NCBI RefSeq assembly: GCF_035751725.1
Contig: NZ_CP142104.1
Span: 3,162,001-3,226,000, forward strand
DNA from: Pseudomonas frederiksbergensis
Lineage (GTDB): Bacteria > Pseudomonadota > Gammaproteobacteria > Pseudomonadales > Pseudomonadaceae
Reading direction: 5' to 3'
DNA length: 64,000 bases
Positions 1-7,802 of the stretch are shown in pieces. The translations under genes were made by a program, and so were the position numbers. The notes under the pieces were generated by a model that did no database searches, had not been told where the DNA came from, and saw only the letters and a list, made by a program, of their open reading frames with translations. The first letter of the stretch is position 1. Every line of letters starts with the position of its first letter.

Positions 1-771
1 ATCGCCAGCGTTTCGGTGGGCGTCGACAATTACGATATCGACTACCTGACCGAACGGCGGATCATGCTCACCAACACGCCCGATGTACTGACCGAAACCA
101 CCGCCGACACCGGCTTCGCCCTGATCCTAGCAACCGCCCGGCGCGTGGTGGAACTGGCCAATCTGGTCCGCGCAGGCGCTTGGCAACAGAGCATCGGCCC
201 CCAACATTTCGGCAACGACGTCCACGGCAAGACCCTGGGCATCGTCGGCATGGGCCGCATCGGCGAAGCCTTGGCCCAACGCGGCCACTTCGGCTTCGGC
301 ATGCCGGTGCTGTACCACAGCCATTCTCCGAAACCCGCTGTCGAGCAACGTTTCAACGCGCGGTACTGCGACCTCGACACGCTGCTGCAACAAGCGGATT
401 TCATCTGCTTGACCTTGCCCTTGACCGCCGAGACAGAAGGTCTCATCGATGCACGGGCGTTTGCTCAGATGCGCCCCGGAAGCATCTTCATCAACATCGC
501 CCGGGGCAAGGTCGTCGACGAAACCGCGCTGATCGAGGCCCTGCGCAGCGGACAGATCCGTGGCGCCGGCCTGGACGTTTTCGAGCACGAGCCTCTGAAC
601 GCGGATTCACCACTGTTGCAGATGGATAACGTAGTGGCGACGCCGCACATGGGCTCGGCTACGCATGAGACTCGGGAAGCGATGGCGCGTTGTGCGGTGG
701 AGAACCTGCTGGCGGCGTTGGCGGGGGAACGGCCGGTGAATCTGGTGAACGCGGGGGCGTGGACGCTCTGA
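1..771 (+). CDS. tkrA: D-2-hydroxyacid dehydrogenase (2-ketogluconate/glyoxylate reductase type), 5' truncated
   Basis: The frame is open from the first base, so the N-terminus is outside the window and 256 residues remain of a family usually near 320. The enzyme would reduce a 2-keto acid (2-ketogluconate, glyoxylate or hydroxypyruvate) with NAD(P)H in the cytoplasm. Visible hallmarks are the Rossmann motif GMGRIG, the catalytic Arg in [11 protein letters not shown], the Glu in DVFEHEP and the catalytic His in [10 protein letters not shown]. The C-terminus is complete. The last ~138 bp recur downstream at 3241-3378 as a diverged fragment, which marks this gene's 3' end as a recombination point. 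The tkrA label is by resemblance; ghrB-like activity is the alternative. Confidence 0.88.
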   Translation: MASVSVGVDNYDIDYLTERRIMLTNTPDVLTETTADTGFALILATARRVVELANLVRAGAWQQSIGPQHFGNDVHGKTLGIVGMGRIGEALAQRGHFGFGMPVLYHSHSPKPAVEQRFNARYCDLDTLLQQADFICLTLPLTAETEGLIDARAFAQMRPGSIFINIARGKVVDETALIEALRSGQIRGAGLDVFEHEPLNADSPLLQMDNVVATPHMGSATHETREAMARCAVENLLAALAGERPVNLVNAGAWTL

Positions 772-790
772 CATTGCCGCCTTCAAAATG

Positions 791-818
791 TGCCATCGCA
801 AGCAAGATCGCGATGGCA
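791..818. repeat. REP-type palindrome
   Basis: Arms TGCCATCGC (791-799) and GCGATGGCA (810-818) pair perfectly around a 10-nt loop, just after the tkrA stop. A sister copy with the same core lies at 19035-19064. It may stabilise or end the tkrA transcript. Confidence 0.75.
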
Positions 819-1078
819 ACTGTATTCATTTAGATGTGCACGCAACGCTAACTTTCCGGGCACAGCCACCTTAGAACGCCGCTGCCAGATTATCCTTTTG
901 ATCCTTTCTTAAAATAATATAAACATCCCAAACGGCGCAAACAGTAGAGAAAAACCACGCTTCCAGCAAAGCAGCTACATTCCTACATCTCCCTCCTACT
1001 CAATGGCAAGAACAAACCTACGTCAGCCTAGGAAGTCACGCAATAGCCTTCACATCACCCCAATGCTATTAATTAATC

Positions 1079-1098
1079 ACTTGCGAACAAACGCAAGT
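1079..1098. promoter_or_regulatory. Inverted repeat in the gene-free stretch before the ABC transporter
   Basis: ACTTGCG (1079-1085) and CGCAAGT (1092-1098) form a 7-bp perfect inverted repeat with a 6-nt loop. It lies inside the AT-rich stretch 772-1242, which otherwise holds only the REP at 791-818 and a doubtful 45-codon frame. It could be an operator or a short RNA hairpin; no convincing -35/-10 pair was assigned next to it. Confidence 0.35.
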
Positions 1099-1142
1099 TG
1101 GGCGCGTCGCGAGGCCCATTAACTACATTGGAGTAAATCGAC

Positions 1143-1280
1143 ATGGGCAGGAAACGCCCTGAAATAAAACGGTCGCCTGGTTGTGCCTCAGTACGTGTTA
1201 TGCGGTTGAATTATCGAAAACAAAACAACCAGGAGCGAGTATATGCACAGCATCCGGGCAATGATAAAAAACGCCTATAG
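1143..1280 (+). CDS. Possible 45-residue leader peptide overlapping the ABC transporter start
   Basis: An ATG at 1143 is preceded by GGAG with 9-nt spacing. The frame encodes 45 residues, very basic, with one Cys, starting MGRKRPEIKRSPGCASV. It ends at 1280, 38 bp inside the downstream ABC gene in another frame, and spans that gene's ribosome binding site. It has no signal peptide or recognisable RiPP leader motif. It could be a regulatory uORF coupling translation to the transporter, a precursor peptide, or chance. Only the good Shine-Dalgarno site and position support it. Confidence 0.3.
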   Translation: MGRKRPEIKRSPGCASVRVMRLNYRKQNNQERVYAQHPGNDKKRL

Positions 1281-2958
1281 AAAACACACCAAACTTCTAG
1301 CAATAACTATAACCACAATCATCGCACTTAAACTGATTACACTTGCCCCTCCACTGTTACTCGGAACCATCATCGACACCCTGCAAGGCAATAGAAATCC
1401 AGCATCCAGCACCCTGCTCGCACTGACGACAGGCCTAATTGTCGCTGGATGTATTCATGCCATCATCACTCCTCTGCAACTCCATGCGCTGTCCAAGCTG
1501 GTACAGGGCATTATCATGAACGCTTCCATTGAGTGGATCACCGAACTTATAGGCAAAGAGTTTTCGTCATTCAGTTCCTGGAGAATCGGCCACTTTATAA
1601 AGTCGGTCGAGCGCGGAATTACCGCTCACGAACAACTGCTCATTTTCATTGTAATCATTGCGCTTCCCGTACTCCTGGAGTTCATAGTTGTTGGGGGGAC
1701 TTTTATTTACATAGGGGGCGGTGAAATTTTTTTGAGCATGACGGCGGCCGGAGTTATCTATCTGGCTACCACCCACCAAATTATCAAATGGCGAAGAAAG
1801 CACATCGATGCAGTCAATGAACAGGAAGATGAGTTAAGCGCACTTCTCTACAACACCCTCAACGCGGCGAAAAACATAAAACTGGAAGGTGCCATACCTA
1901 CTGCCCTGCATCCTTTGAACGCGGCGTTCAGACGTTATGCCGGCGCTGCTGTGACTACGGCATCCTCTGGCGGCCTGCTGAGCACCGCCAAGATATTGTT
2001 CGTAAGCCTTTCCACTGGGGGGTTGCTCTACTGGGGCGTCGTGGACCAATTGTCGAGCCAGCCCAGCATCAGCGTCGGACAGCTGGTGGCCATTTTTTCA
2101 ATCGCGGGGAGTTATCTGCTCAGTATTTCAACCTTGACTGAAGGGTATCGTGCTCTTGATCAGTTCCTGGCAGACCAGCGTCAATTTCAGGGGCTGTTAT
2201 CACTTCCGGACTTCGATCGCAGCAATCGGCTGGCCTTGGTTGATTCCCGGCGCTCCTCAGTTCTGGAACTCGGACCCTGCGAAGTGGAGGGAACGGGACC
2301 GCTTCGCCTGTCGATCAAACGCTCCCTGGCATTTGTTCAAGGGCAGTCAGTGGCCGTTACGGGCCCTAGCGGCGCAGGCAAAACCACTTTTCTGGAAGTC
2401 CTCGCCGGGCTTGATGCATCAAGGCGAGACCTACTGAGCATCGACTTGGTACCGGTTTCACTTTTGACCGGCCAAGCCCACTTGGACGCCTTGAGATACT
2501 GCCCCCAACAACCGCGATTTCTGGAAGGTTCTTTTGAACAATCGGTTCTGTTCGGAGGCAGCGCATCGCCGATGTTGTCTAGAGCCATACGGCAATTGGA
2601 ACTGGATGAAATTGTGGCAACACGGCAGGTCAGCGAAAATGCATCGAATATCTCCGGAGGCGAAGCTAAACGCCTATCACTGCTGCGCCTTATCAACAAA
2701 CCCCGAAAATTCAATATGTTCGACGAGCCAAGCGCATCCATCGAACCCAGGCTGACCACGCCTCTATGGGACCTGTTATTCGACGTTTTTGCCGGGCAAG
2801 GGTTGATATGTGTCACTCATGACGTTGACCACCTGCATCGGTTTGACCGGGTCATTGTGATGCATGACGGGGCAATCGTGGAGGACGGTCCGTGGCTGGA
2901 TCTTATCGACAGGCCAGCAATCAAGCTGCTGGTGGATGAGATTCGGATGCAGAACTAG
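1243..2958 (+). CDS. ABC transporter, fused transmembrane and ATP-binding domains
   Basis: A 571-residue half-transporter with its membrane domain first (several hydrophobic segments in residues ~18-300) and its ATPase domain last. The cassette is intact: Walker A GPSGAGKTT (~374-382), a Q-loop in YCPQQPRF, signature ISGGEAKRL (~470), Walker B FNMFDEPSAS (D ~494) and H-loop VTHD. A dimer would export an unknown substrate across the inner membrane; the fold resembles CydC-type or peptide exporters. The start is set by AGGAGCG shortly before ATG 1243. The gene is visibly AT-richer than its neighbours, stands alone and sits between tkrA and a duplicated tkrA tail, which points to acquisition. 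No peptidase domain is present. Confidence 0.88.
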   Translation: MHSIRAMIKNAYRKHTKLLAITITTIIALKLITLAPPLLLGTIIDTLQGNRNPASSTLLALTTGLIVAGCIHAIITPLQLHALSKLVQGIIMNASIEWITELIGKEFSSFSSWRIGHFIKSVERGITAHEQLLIFIVIIALPVLLEFIVVGGTFIYIGGGEIFLSMTAAGVIYLATTHQIIKWRRKHIDAVNEQEDELSALLYNTLNAAKNIKLEGAIPTALHPLNAAFRRYAGAAVTTASSGGLLSTAKILFVSLSTGGLLYWGVVDQLSSQPSISVGQLVAIFSIAGSYLLSISTLTEGYRALDQFLADQRQFQGLLSLPDFDRSNRLALVDSRRSSVLELGPCEVEGTGPLRLSIKRSLAFVQGQSVAVTGPSGAGKTTFLEVLAGLDASRRDLLSIDLVPVSLLTGQAHLDALRYCPQQPRFLEGSFEQSVLFGGSASPMLSRAIRQLELDEIVATRQVSENASNISGGEAKRLSLLRLINKPRKFNMFDEPSASIEPRLTTPLWDLLFDVFAGQGLICVTHDVDHLHRFDRVIVMHDGAIVEDGPWLDLIDRPAIKLLVDEIRMQN

Positions 2959-3019
2959 CGAAATATGGTGCTGGATCTGCTGCCGTCATCGTCGGATCGC
3001 CGCCGGAGCAGGCTCGCTC

Positions 3020-3193
3020 CTTGCTGACGGTGAAAAGTTGGCCGGGGGGCAGGTTCTGCTTCGGGCTTGTCCGGTTTGGGGTTTAGGTAATGGTCGAGGA
3101 CTCGGTCGGTGACTTCGTCGTGTTTTGGGACTTATTTTTTGGGCGCGGTGAGGTCGGATCGGTGTCCGGGGGATTGGGGGTAGCTTTGAACAT
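3020..3193 (-). pseudogene. Decayed DUF6124-like gene (frameshifted, truncated)
   Basis: Reading minus from ATG 3193, which keeps an AAGG ribosome site 8 nt upstream, the product begins MFKATPNPPDTDPTSP, the start I recall for small Pseudomonas DUF6124 proteins. The frame is then lost. A second frame carries RVLDHYLNPKPDKPEAE and a third carries PGQLFTVS, both typical of the same family, so at least two frameshifts have occurred. Coding likeness stops at a REP-like palindrome near 3003-3020. The full family is ~110-130 residues, so about half is gone. The family assignment is from memory of its conserved peptides. Confidence 0.6.
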
Positions 3194-3240
3194 ATATAGA
3201 ACCTTATGTGGGATAGGAGGAACCACCACCTCGCTACCAA

Positions 3241-3432
3241 ACGGATAACGTAGCGGCGACGCCGCACATCGGCTCGGCCACCCACGAGCCCCGCGAAGCG
3301 ATGGCGCGTTGTGCGAAGGAGAACCTGCTGGCGGCGTTGGCGGGGGAACGGCCGATGAATCTGGTGAATGCGGGGGTGAGGCGGAAGAAAGCTACGGAAC
3401 TTTCATTATTCAACCGAAATAACGTTCGTTGA
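3241..3432 (+). pseudogene. Duplicated 3' fragment of the tkrA-like dehydrogenase
   Basis: Bases 3241-3378 match 622-759 of the dehydrogenase gene with about 14 differences in 138 bp (~90%, counted by hand). The translation keeps DNVAATPHIGSATHE and [12 protein letters not shown], that is the catalytic-His region to the C-terminus, then runs on with unrelated residues to a stop at 3432. No start codon or upstream dehydrogenase sequence remains. It is a gene remnant flanking the ABC transporter islet. Confidence 0.85.
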
Positions 3433-3444
3433 GCCCTGGCAGAA

Positions 3445-3479
3445 AAGCTCGTATCGATAGCCCTAAGCGATACGAGCTT
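3445..3479 (-). terminator. Rho-independent terminator of the 62-codon gene
   Basis: A 12-bp perfect stem, AAGCTCGTATCG (3445-3456) with CGATACGAGCTT (3468-3479), and an 11-nt loop. On the minus strand it is followed by a short T run (TTTTC) and lies ~35 bp after the stop at 3515. It may also act on plus-strand transcripts leaving the islet. Confidence 0.75.
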
Positions 3480-3514
3480 AGTTTATTTCTTACGACAGGA
3501 CCCTCCACCCAAGA

Positions 3515-3703
3515 CTAAAATCGACCATCGTCAGGCTGATCAAGCATTTTATTAATCAACTCTTTCACGTGCTGCGCAGTTTCACACAACATGGTAATGG
3601 AATTTCCTGACGTATCGAAACCTTGAAATGAATACGCCTGATAGGCGGGATCATGCTCGCGAATAATGTATCCTCTATACGGTGTATCCTTTGGATAGCT
3701 CAT
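3515..3703 (-). CDS. Small hypothetical protein
   Basis: 62 residues from ATG 3703, with AGAAGGA 8 nt upstream; a TTG one codon earlier is less likely. The product (MSYPKDTPYRGYIIREHDPA...) is soluble, has no signal peptide, and has the compact look of small Pseudomonas proteins with a short beta hairpin and a C-terminal helix (HVKELINKMLDQPDDGRF). A terminator follows. It lies at the edge of the rearranged region near tkrA and is AT-richer than average. No function can be assigned. Confidence 0.65.
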   Translation of the reverse strand: MSYPKDTPYRGYIIREHDPAYQAYSFQGFDTSGNSITMLCETAQHVKELINKMLDQPDDGRF

Positions 3704-3762
3704 CAATTCAATCCTTCTCGCTAATTAAAGTAAATTTCGCGCTAAGTATTCACTTGGCAACT

Positions 3763-4240
3763 TCAGGCTAAAACCAGAAGCAAACCTTGCCTACTGTCAG
3801 AAGTAACAGGTGCAGTGAAAAAACCTCTCTGTTTATACGGCTTTGAAATAAGCGCCTTGACGTTGCTGCCCCCACTAGCTCTAACAAATATAGACAACAG
3901 CAGGATGCCTTTACCTTCTCGGTTTCGTGGATCGTCTTGTACAAAACACTGCGTTTTCCGTACTTTTTTGTAAATGCCGCGCCGGGCTGCAATCTGCCAA
4001 ATGAGCTCGCGCCCAGCGTGTTCTTCGCGCTTCTCGGCCCAGGGTAACCCGCATCGGCGCAGACCACGTTTTCTTGCCAGGTCAGGGCGCATTGAAGTTG
4101 AAAGTCCCGCCGTCATCGCGAGCAAGCTCGGCTCCCGCACATGATCTGTGGCGTTCCCGGCTCCTGCGTCCCCCGCCGCCCCCACGCCAGGTCCAAACCG
4201 ATCACAAATCCACACACCCATCAAAATCCCGTTAGTCGCC
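3763..4240 (-). other. Gene-free stretch with an unusually long open minus frame; possible dispersed element
   Basis: Between 3704 and 4323 no convincing gene is present. A minus frame stays open for 159 codons (GTG 4242 to stop 3763) and reads through peptides such as GLPWAEKREEHAGRE and GGSNVKALISKPYK. It lacks a proper ribosome site, mixes Cys, Arg and Trp in a non-protein-like way, and has AT-richer codon use. I recall near-identical frames scattered between genes in other Pseudomonas genomes, which would suit a dispersed non-coding element rather than a protein. A REP core lies at its upstream end. Confidence 0.35.
4105..4140. repeat. REP-type sequence
   Basis: A degenerate REP with core CGAGC (4119-4123) and GCTCG (4126-4130), followed by GCTCCCGCAC, the common P. 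fluorescens REP tail. It lies between the dispersed element and the moxR promoter region. Confidence 0.55.
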
Positions 4241-4323
4241 ACCCCCCGCCATGCATTAAAGTAACGCCCCCAGCCCCGGCGTTATCCGAACGCTTGGGCC
4301 ACCCTTTCCAGGAACAGTCATCG

Positions 4324-5283
4324 ATGGAACATCGTGAAGCGCTGCTGGCGCTGCGAACCTTTCTTTCTACGCAGATTCTCGGCCAGGAAAAACTCATCGA
4401 GCGCCTGCTCATCGCCCTGCTCGCCGATGGGCACATGTTGGTCGAAGGTGCGCCAGGGCTGGCCAAGACCAAGGCGATCAAGGAGCTGGCCGAAGGGATC
4501 GAAGCGCAGTTCCATCGTATTCAGTTCACGCCCGACCTGTTGCCGGCCGACATCACCGGTACCGAGATCTATCGTCCGGAAACCGGTAGTTTCGTGTTCC
4601 AGCAGGGGCCGATCTTCCACAACCTGGTACTGGCGGACGAAATCAACCGGGCCCCGGCAAAGGTTCAGTCGGCCTTGCTCGAAGCGATGGCCGAGCGGCA
4701 AGTCAGCGTCGGACGTAGCACCTATGAACTGTCCCCGCTGTTCCTGGTGATGGCGACTCAGAACCCGATCGAGCAGGAAGGCACCTACCCCCTGCCCGAG
4801 GCCCAGCTCGACCGGTTCCTGATGCACGTCAAGATAGGTTTCCCCGACGCTGCGGTGGAGCGCCGCATCCTGCAACAGGCCCGGGGGGAGGCACTGAACG
4901 GCGAGACCAAGCCCGAGCGGCGCGTCAGCCAACAGGCGATCTTCTCGGCGCGCAAGGAAATCCTCGGGCTGTACATGGCCGACGCCGTGGAGGAGTACCT
5001 GGTGCAACTGATCATGGCTACCCGCAACCCGGCCAAGTTCGACCCCGAGATGGCCGAGTGGATCGCCTACGGCGCCAGCCCACGCGGCTCGATTGCCCTG
5101 GATCGCTGCGCCCGCGCCCACGCCTGGCTGGCCGGGCGTGATTTCGTCAGCCCGGAAGATATCCAGGCCGTGCTGTTCGACGTGCTGCGCCATCGCATCA
5201 TCCTGTCGTTCGAAGCCGAGGCCGCCGGCATTGACCAGGACCGGGTCGTGCAGCGGATTCTCGACGTCGTCGCCGTCGCTTGA
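4324..5283 (+). CDS. MoxR-family AAA+ ATPase
   Basis: 319 residues. MoxR ATPases act as chaperones that load or activate partner proteins, usually the DUF58 and VWA proteins encoded next to them. Walker A is GAPGLAKT (~42-49), Walker B LVLADEINRAP (~101-111), and the sensor region includes MATQNPIEQEGTYPLPEAQLDRF, a MoxR hallmark. The ATG at 4324 is preferred because it is preceded by AGGAAC and starts the protein at the usual point; frame upstream of it is non-coding. It is the first gene of a six-gene operon and overlaps the next start by 4 bp. Confidence 0.93.
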   Translation: MEHREALLALRTFLSTQILGQEKLIERLLIALLADGHMLVEGAPGLAKTKAIKELAEGIEAQFHRIQFTPDLLPADITGTEIYRPETGSFVFQQGPIFHNLVLADEINRAPAKVQSALLEAMAERQVSVGRSTYELSPLFLVMATQNPIEQEGTYPLPEAQLDRFLMHVKIGFPDAAVERRILQQARGEALNGETKPERRVSQQAIFSARKEILGLYMADAVEEYLVQLIMATRNPAKFDPEMAEWIAYGASPRGSIALDRCARAHAWLAGRDFVSPEDIQAVLFDVLRHRIILSFEAEAAGIDQDRVVQRILDVVAVA

Positions 5284-6239
5284 GTATCGACGTCGTGAAT
5301 GACCCACTCGCGCCCGTCCCGGGCATCCGCGTCAGCCTTTCGGAGCTGATCGAGATGCGCCATCGCGTGCGCGAAGTGCAGTTGTTCTCCACGCCCGGCC
5401 AGCGCAGCCCGCTGATCGGCCTGCACCACTCCAAGCTGCGCGGGCGCGGGGTGGATTTCGACCAGGTGCGGGTCTACCAGGCCGGCGATGATGTACGCAC
5501 CATCGACTGGCGAGTCACCGCGCGGACCCAAGAGCCCCACACCAAACTGTTCCATGAAGAACGCGAGCGGCCGATCTTCATCATGATCGAGCAGAGCCAT
5601 CGCCTGTTCTTCGGTTCCGGACTGATTTTCAAGTCGGTGCTGGCCGCCCGCGCCGCGAGCCTGATCGGCTGGGCCGCGCTGGGGCACAACGACCGGGTCG
5701 GCGGACTGGTGTTCGGCAACAACACCCACTACGAAGTCAAGCCGCGGCGCAGCAAACAGAGCCTGCTGCAACTGCTCAACCGCCTGGTGCGAGTCAATCA
5801 ATCGCTGCACACCGACGGCGAGTCAGACCGCGACTCGTTCGGCGTTGCCTTGCGCCGGGCCCGGGAAGTCCTGCGCCCAGGCAGCCTGGCGATCGTGATC
5901 TGCGACGAGCGCGCCTTGTCCGACAGCGCCGAGCAGCAACTGAGCCTGCTGTCGCGTCATTGCGACCTGCTGCTCTTGCCGCTGTCCGACCCGCTGGATC
6001 ACGCCCTGCCCGCCGCCGGATTGCTGCGTTTTGCCCAGCGTGGCGAGCAATTGGAGCTCGACACACTGAATCTCGAGTTGCGCCAGACGTATCGTGCCCA
6101 GGCCGAAGCGCGGCTGATGCGCTGGGAGATGTTGGCCCAGAAGCTGCGAATCCTGATGCTGCCCTTGAGCACCCAGGGCGACATGGTCGAACAATTGCGC
6201 GAGTACCTGAACCCCAAGCGACCGGGGAAAGCCCGATGA
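5280..6239 (+). CDS. DUF58 domain protein
   Basis: 319 residues from TTG 5280, which overlaps the moxR stop in a TTGA junction; GTG 5295 is the alternative. The DUF58 signature is clear: HHSKLRGRGVDFDQVRVYQAGDDVRTIDWRVTART near residues 43-77, then a VWA-like C-terminal half (IFIMIEQSHRLFFG, LAIVICDERAL). Unlike many DUF58 proteins it shows no N-terminal membrane anchor. It probably bridges the MoxR ATPase to the membrane VWA proteins that follow. It overlaps the next gene by 4 bp (ATGA), so translation is coupled. Confidence 0.9.
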   Translation: MSIDVVNDPLAPVPGIRVSLSELIEMRHRVREVQLFSTPGQRSPLIGLHHSKLRGRGVDFDQVRVYQAGDDVRTIDWRVTARTQEPHTKLFHEERERPIFIMIEQSHRLFFGSGLIFKSVLAARAASLIGWAALGHNDRVGGLVFGNNTHYEVKPRRSKQSLLQLLNRLVRVNQSLHTDGESDRDSFGVALRRAREVLRPGSLAIVICDERALSDSAEQQLSLLSRHCDLLLLPLSDPLDHALPAAGLLRFAQRGEQLELDTLNLELRQTYRAQAEARLMRWEMLAQKLRILMLPLSTQGDMVEQLREYLNPKRPGKAR

Positions 6240-6730
6240 GTAGCCTGGACCAGTTGCAGCCACTCATGACCCCGCCGCCCATCGGATTCTGGCCGCCCGC
6301 GCCGGGCTGGTGGCTGTTGCTGGTGCTGCTGCCCCTGCTGGGTGTGGGTGTATGGCAATTGCGCCGATTCATTCCCGTCAAGCGCAGCAACGCCCGGGCC
6401 GAGCAACCGCTGGATCCGGTGCGCCTGGCCGCGCTGGCCGAGCTCGCCCTGCTGCCCAAGCCCTACGACGGCGCGCCGGCCGGCGCCTGGTTGCAACAGC
6501 TCAATGGGCTGCTCAAGCGGTTGTGCCGCAACCACTATCCCTACAGCCAGAGCCACACCCTCAATGGGCGCAAATGGCTGGCCTTCCTGGATAACCGCTG
6601 CCCGGCCGCCGGCCTGACCCGGTGGATGATCCTCGTGGAGGGCGCCTACAAGCCTGAATGCAAGCTCGATGACAAAGCCATCGCCGGCCTGACCCAAGCC
6701 GTCGAGATATGGATTCGCAAACATGTTTGA
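6236..6730 (+). CDS. DUF4381 family membrane protein
   Basis: 164 residues from ATG 6236 (ATGA overlap with the DUF58 gene). A proline-rich start (MTPPPIGFWPPAPGWW) leads into one transmembrane segment (residues ~24-43), then a cytoplasmic helical domain with NHYPYSQSHTLNGRKWLAFLD, typical of DUF4381. The family always occurs between DUF58 and BatA-type VWA genes and is thought to be part of the same envelope complex; its biochemical role is unknown. It overlaps the next gene by 8 bp. Confidence 0.87.
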   Translation: MSSLDQLQPLMTPPPIGFWPPAPGWWLLLVLLPLLGVGVWQLRRFIPVKRSNARAEQPLDPVRLAALAELALLPKPYDGAPAGAWLQQLNGLLKRLCRNHYPYSQSHTLNGRKWLAFLDNRCPAAGLTRWMILVEGAYKPECKLDDKAIAGLTQAVEIWIRKHV

Positions 6731-7802
6731 GTTCGCCTGGCCGTGGGTCTTCATCCTGTTGCCGTTGCCCTGGCTGATGCGCCTGGTGTTGCCGGCTGCG
6801 GACAGTGGCGAGCCGGCGCTCAAGGTCAGCTTCCTGGATGAGCTCGAAGGATTGGTGGGGCGGCGGGCCCGGGCCAATTTACCGACATGGCGCCAGCAGG
6901 CTCCCTTCATCCTGCTTTGGCTTTTGCTGTTGATCGCCGCCGCCCGCCCGCAGTGGCTGGGCGAGCCGTTGCCGATCGCCGCGAGCGGTCGCGACCTCCT
7001 GGTGGCGGTGGACGTGTCGGGCTCGATGGATTTTCCCGACATGCAATGGCAGGACGAAGACATCAGCCGTCTGGCGCTGGTGCAGCGCATGCTCGGCGAC
7101 TTCCTCGAAAGCCGCGAAGGTGATCGGGTCGGCCTGATTCTGTTTGGTACCCAGGCGTATCTGCAGGCGCCCCTGACATTCGATCGCCACACCGTGCGGC
7201 GCTGGCTCGACGAAGCGCGCGTGGGCATCGCCGGCAAGAACACTGCCATCGGCGACGCCATTGGCTTGGCCCTCAAGCGCCTGCGTCAACGTCCGGCGCA
7301 GAGCCGCGTGCTGATCCTGGTGACCGATGGCGCCAATAATGGCGGCCAGATCGATCCGCTGACCGCCGCGCGGCTGGCTGCCGATGAAAGCGTGAAGATC
7401 TACCCGATCGGCGTAGGCGCCGACCCGGAGCAAAGTGGCAGCGCCGGCTTCCTGGGCGTCAACCCGAGCCTGGACCTCGACGAAGCGACACTCAGGGAAA
7501 TCGCCCAAGTCACCGGCGGCCAATATTTCCGGGCCGAGGATGGCGAGCAACTGTTGGCGATAAAGGCGACCCTTGACCAACTCGAACCGGTGACCCAGCA
7601 ACCAACCCAGGCCCGCCCGGCCCATGCCTTGTATCATTGGCCCCTGGCCGTTGCGCTGGTATTGAGCATGTTGCTGGTGGCCCGGGAACGTTGGCCGGAC
7701 AATCCGTTGCAACGCCTGTTCACCCAGCCGCTGTTCCAACCCTCGCACCCCTCCGAATGGCGCCAGCGGCTCAAGCGCCTGCGACTGCGGAGGCGCCGAT
7801 GA
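6723..7802 (+). CDS. BatA-like membrane VWA protein (intact MIDAS)
   Basis: 359 residues with two N-terminal membrane segments (~1-20 and ~58-76), a von Willebrand A domain and a C-terminal membrane segment (~300-318). The metal-ion-dependent adhesion site is complete: DVSGSMD near residue 97, a threonine in AGKNTAIGDAI and an aspartate in LILVTDGANNGG. This is the BatA arrangement of the Bacteroides aerotolerance operon. It likely binds a partner through Mg2+ in the periplasm. ATG 6723 overlaps the DUF4381 stop, and the gene ends in an ATGA junction with the next. Confidence 0.9.
   Translation: MFEFAWPWVFILLPLPWLMRLVLPAADSGEPALKVSFLDELEGLVGRRARANLPTWRQQAPFILLWLLLLIAAARPQWLGEPLPIAASGRDLLVAVDVSGSMDFPDMQWQDEDISRLALVQRMLGDFLESREGDRVGLILFGTQAYLQAPLTFDRHTVRRWLDEARVGIAGKNTAIGDAIGLALKRLRQRPAQSRVLILVTDGANNGGQIDPLTAARLAADESVKIYPIGVGADPEQSGSAGFLGVNPSLDLDEATLREIAQVTGGQYFRAEDGEQLLAIKATLDQLEPVTQQPTQARPAHALYHWPLAVALVLSMLLVARERWPDNPLQRLFTQPLFQPSHPSEWRQRLKRLRLRRRR

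Noticed and set aside
871-969. 32-codon minus frame (TTG start) encoding LLEAWFFSTVCAVWDVYIILR
   Set aside because: The hydrophobic peptide looks attractive beside an exporter, but the start is TTG, the AGGA is ~12 nt away and nothing else supports it.
772-1242. A tRNA or structured ncRNA in the AT-rich gap after tkrA, as an integration target
   Set aside because: No cloverleaf or tRNA-like end was found by eye; only a REP and a 7-bp inverted repeat are present.
2986-3285. 99-codon minus frame over the islet's right side
   Set aside because: It mixes REP and tkrA-tail sequence in an unnatural frame; the DUF6124-like remnant in other frames explains the coding signal better.
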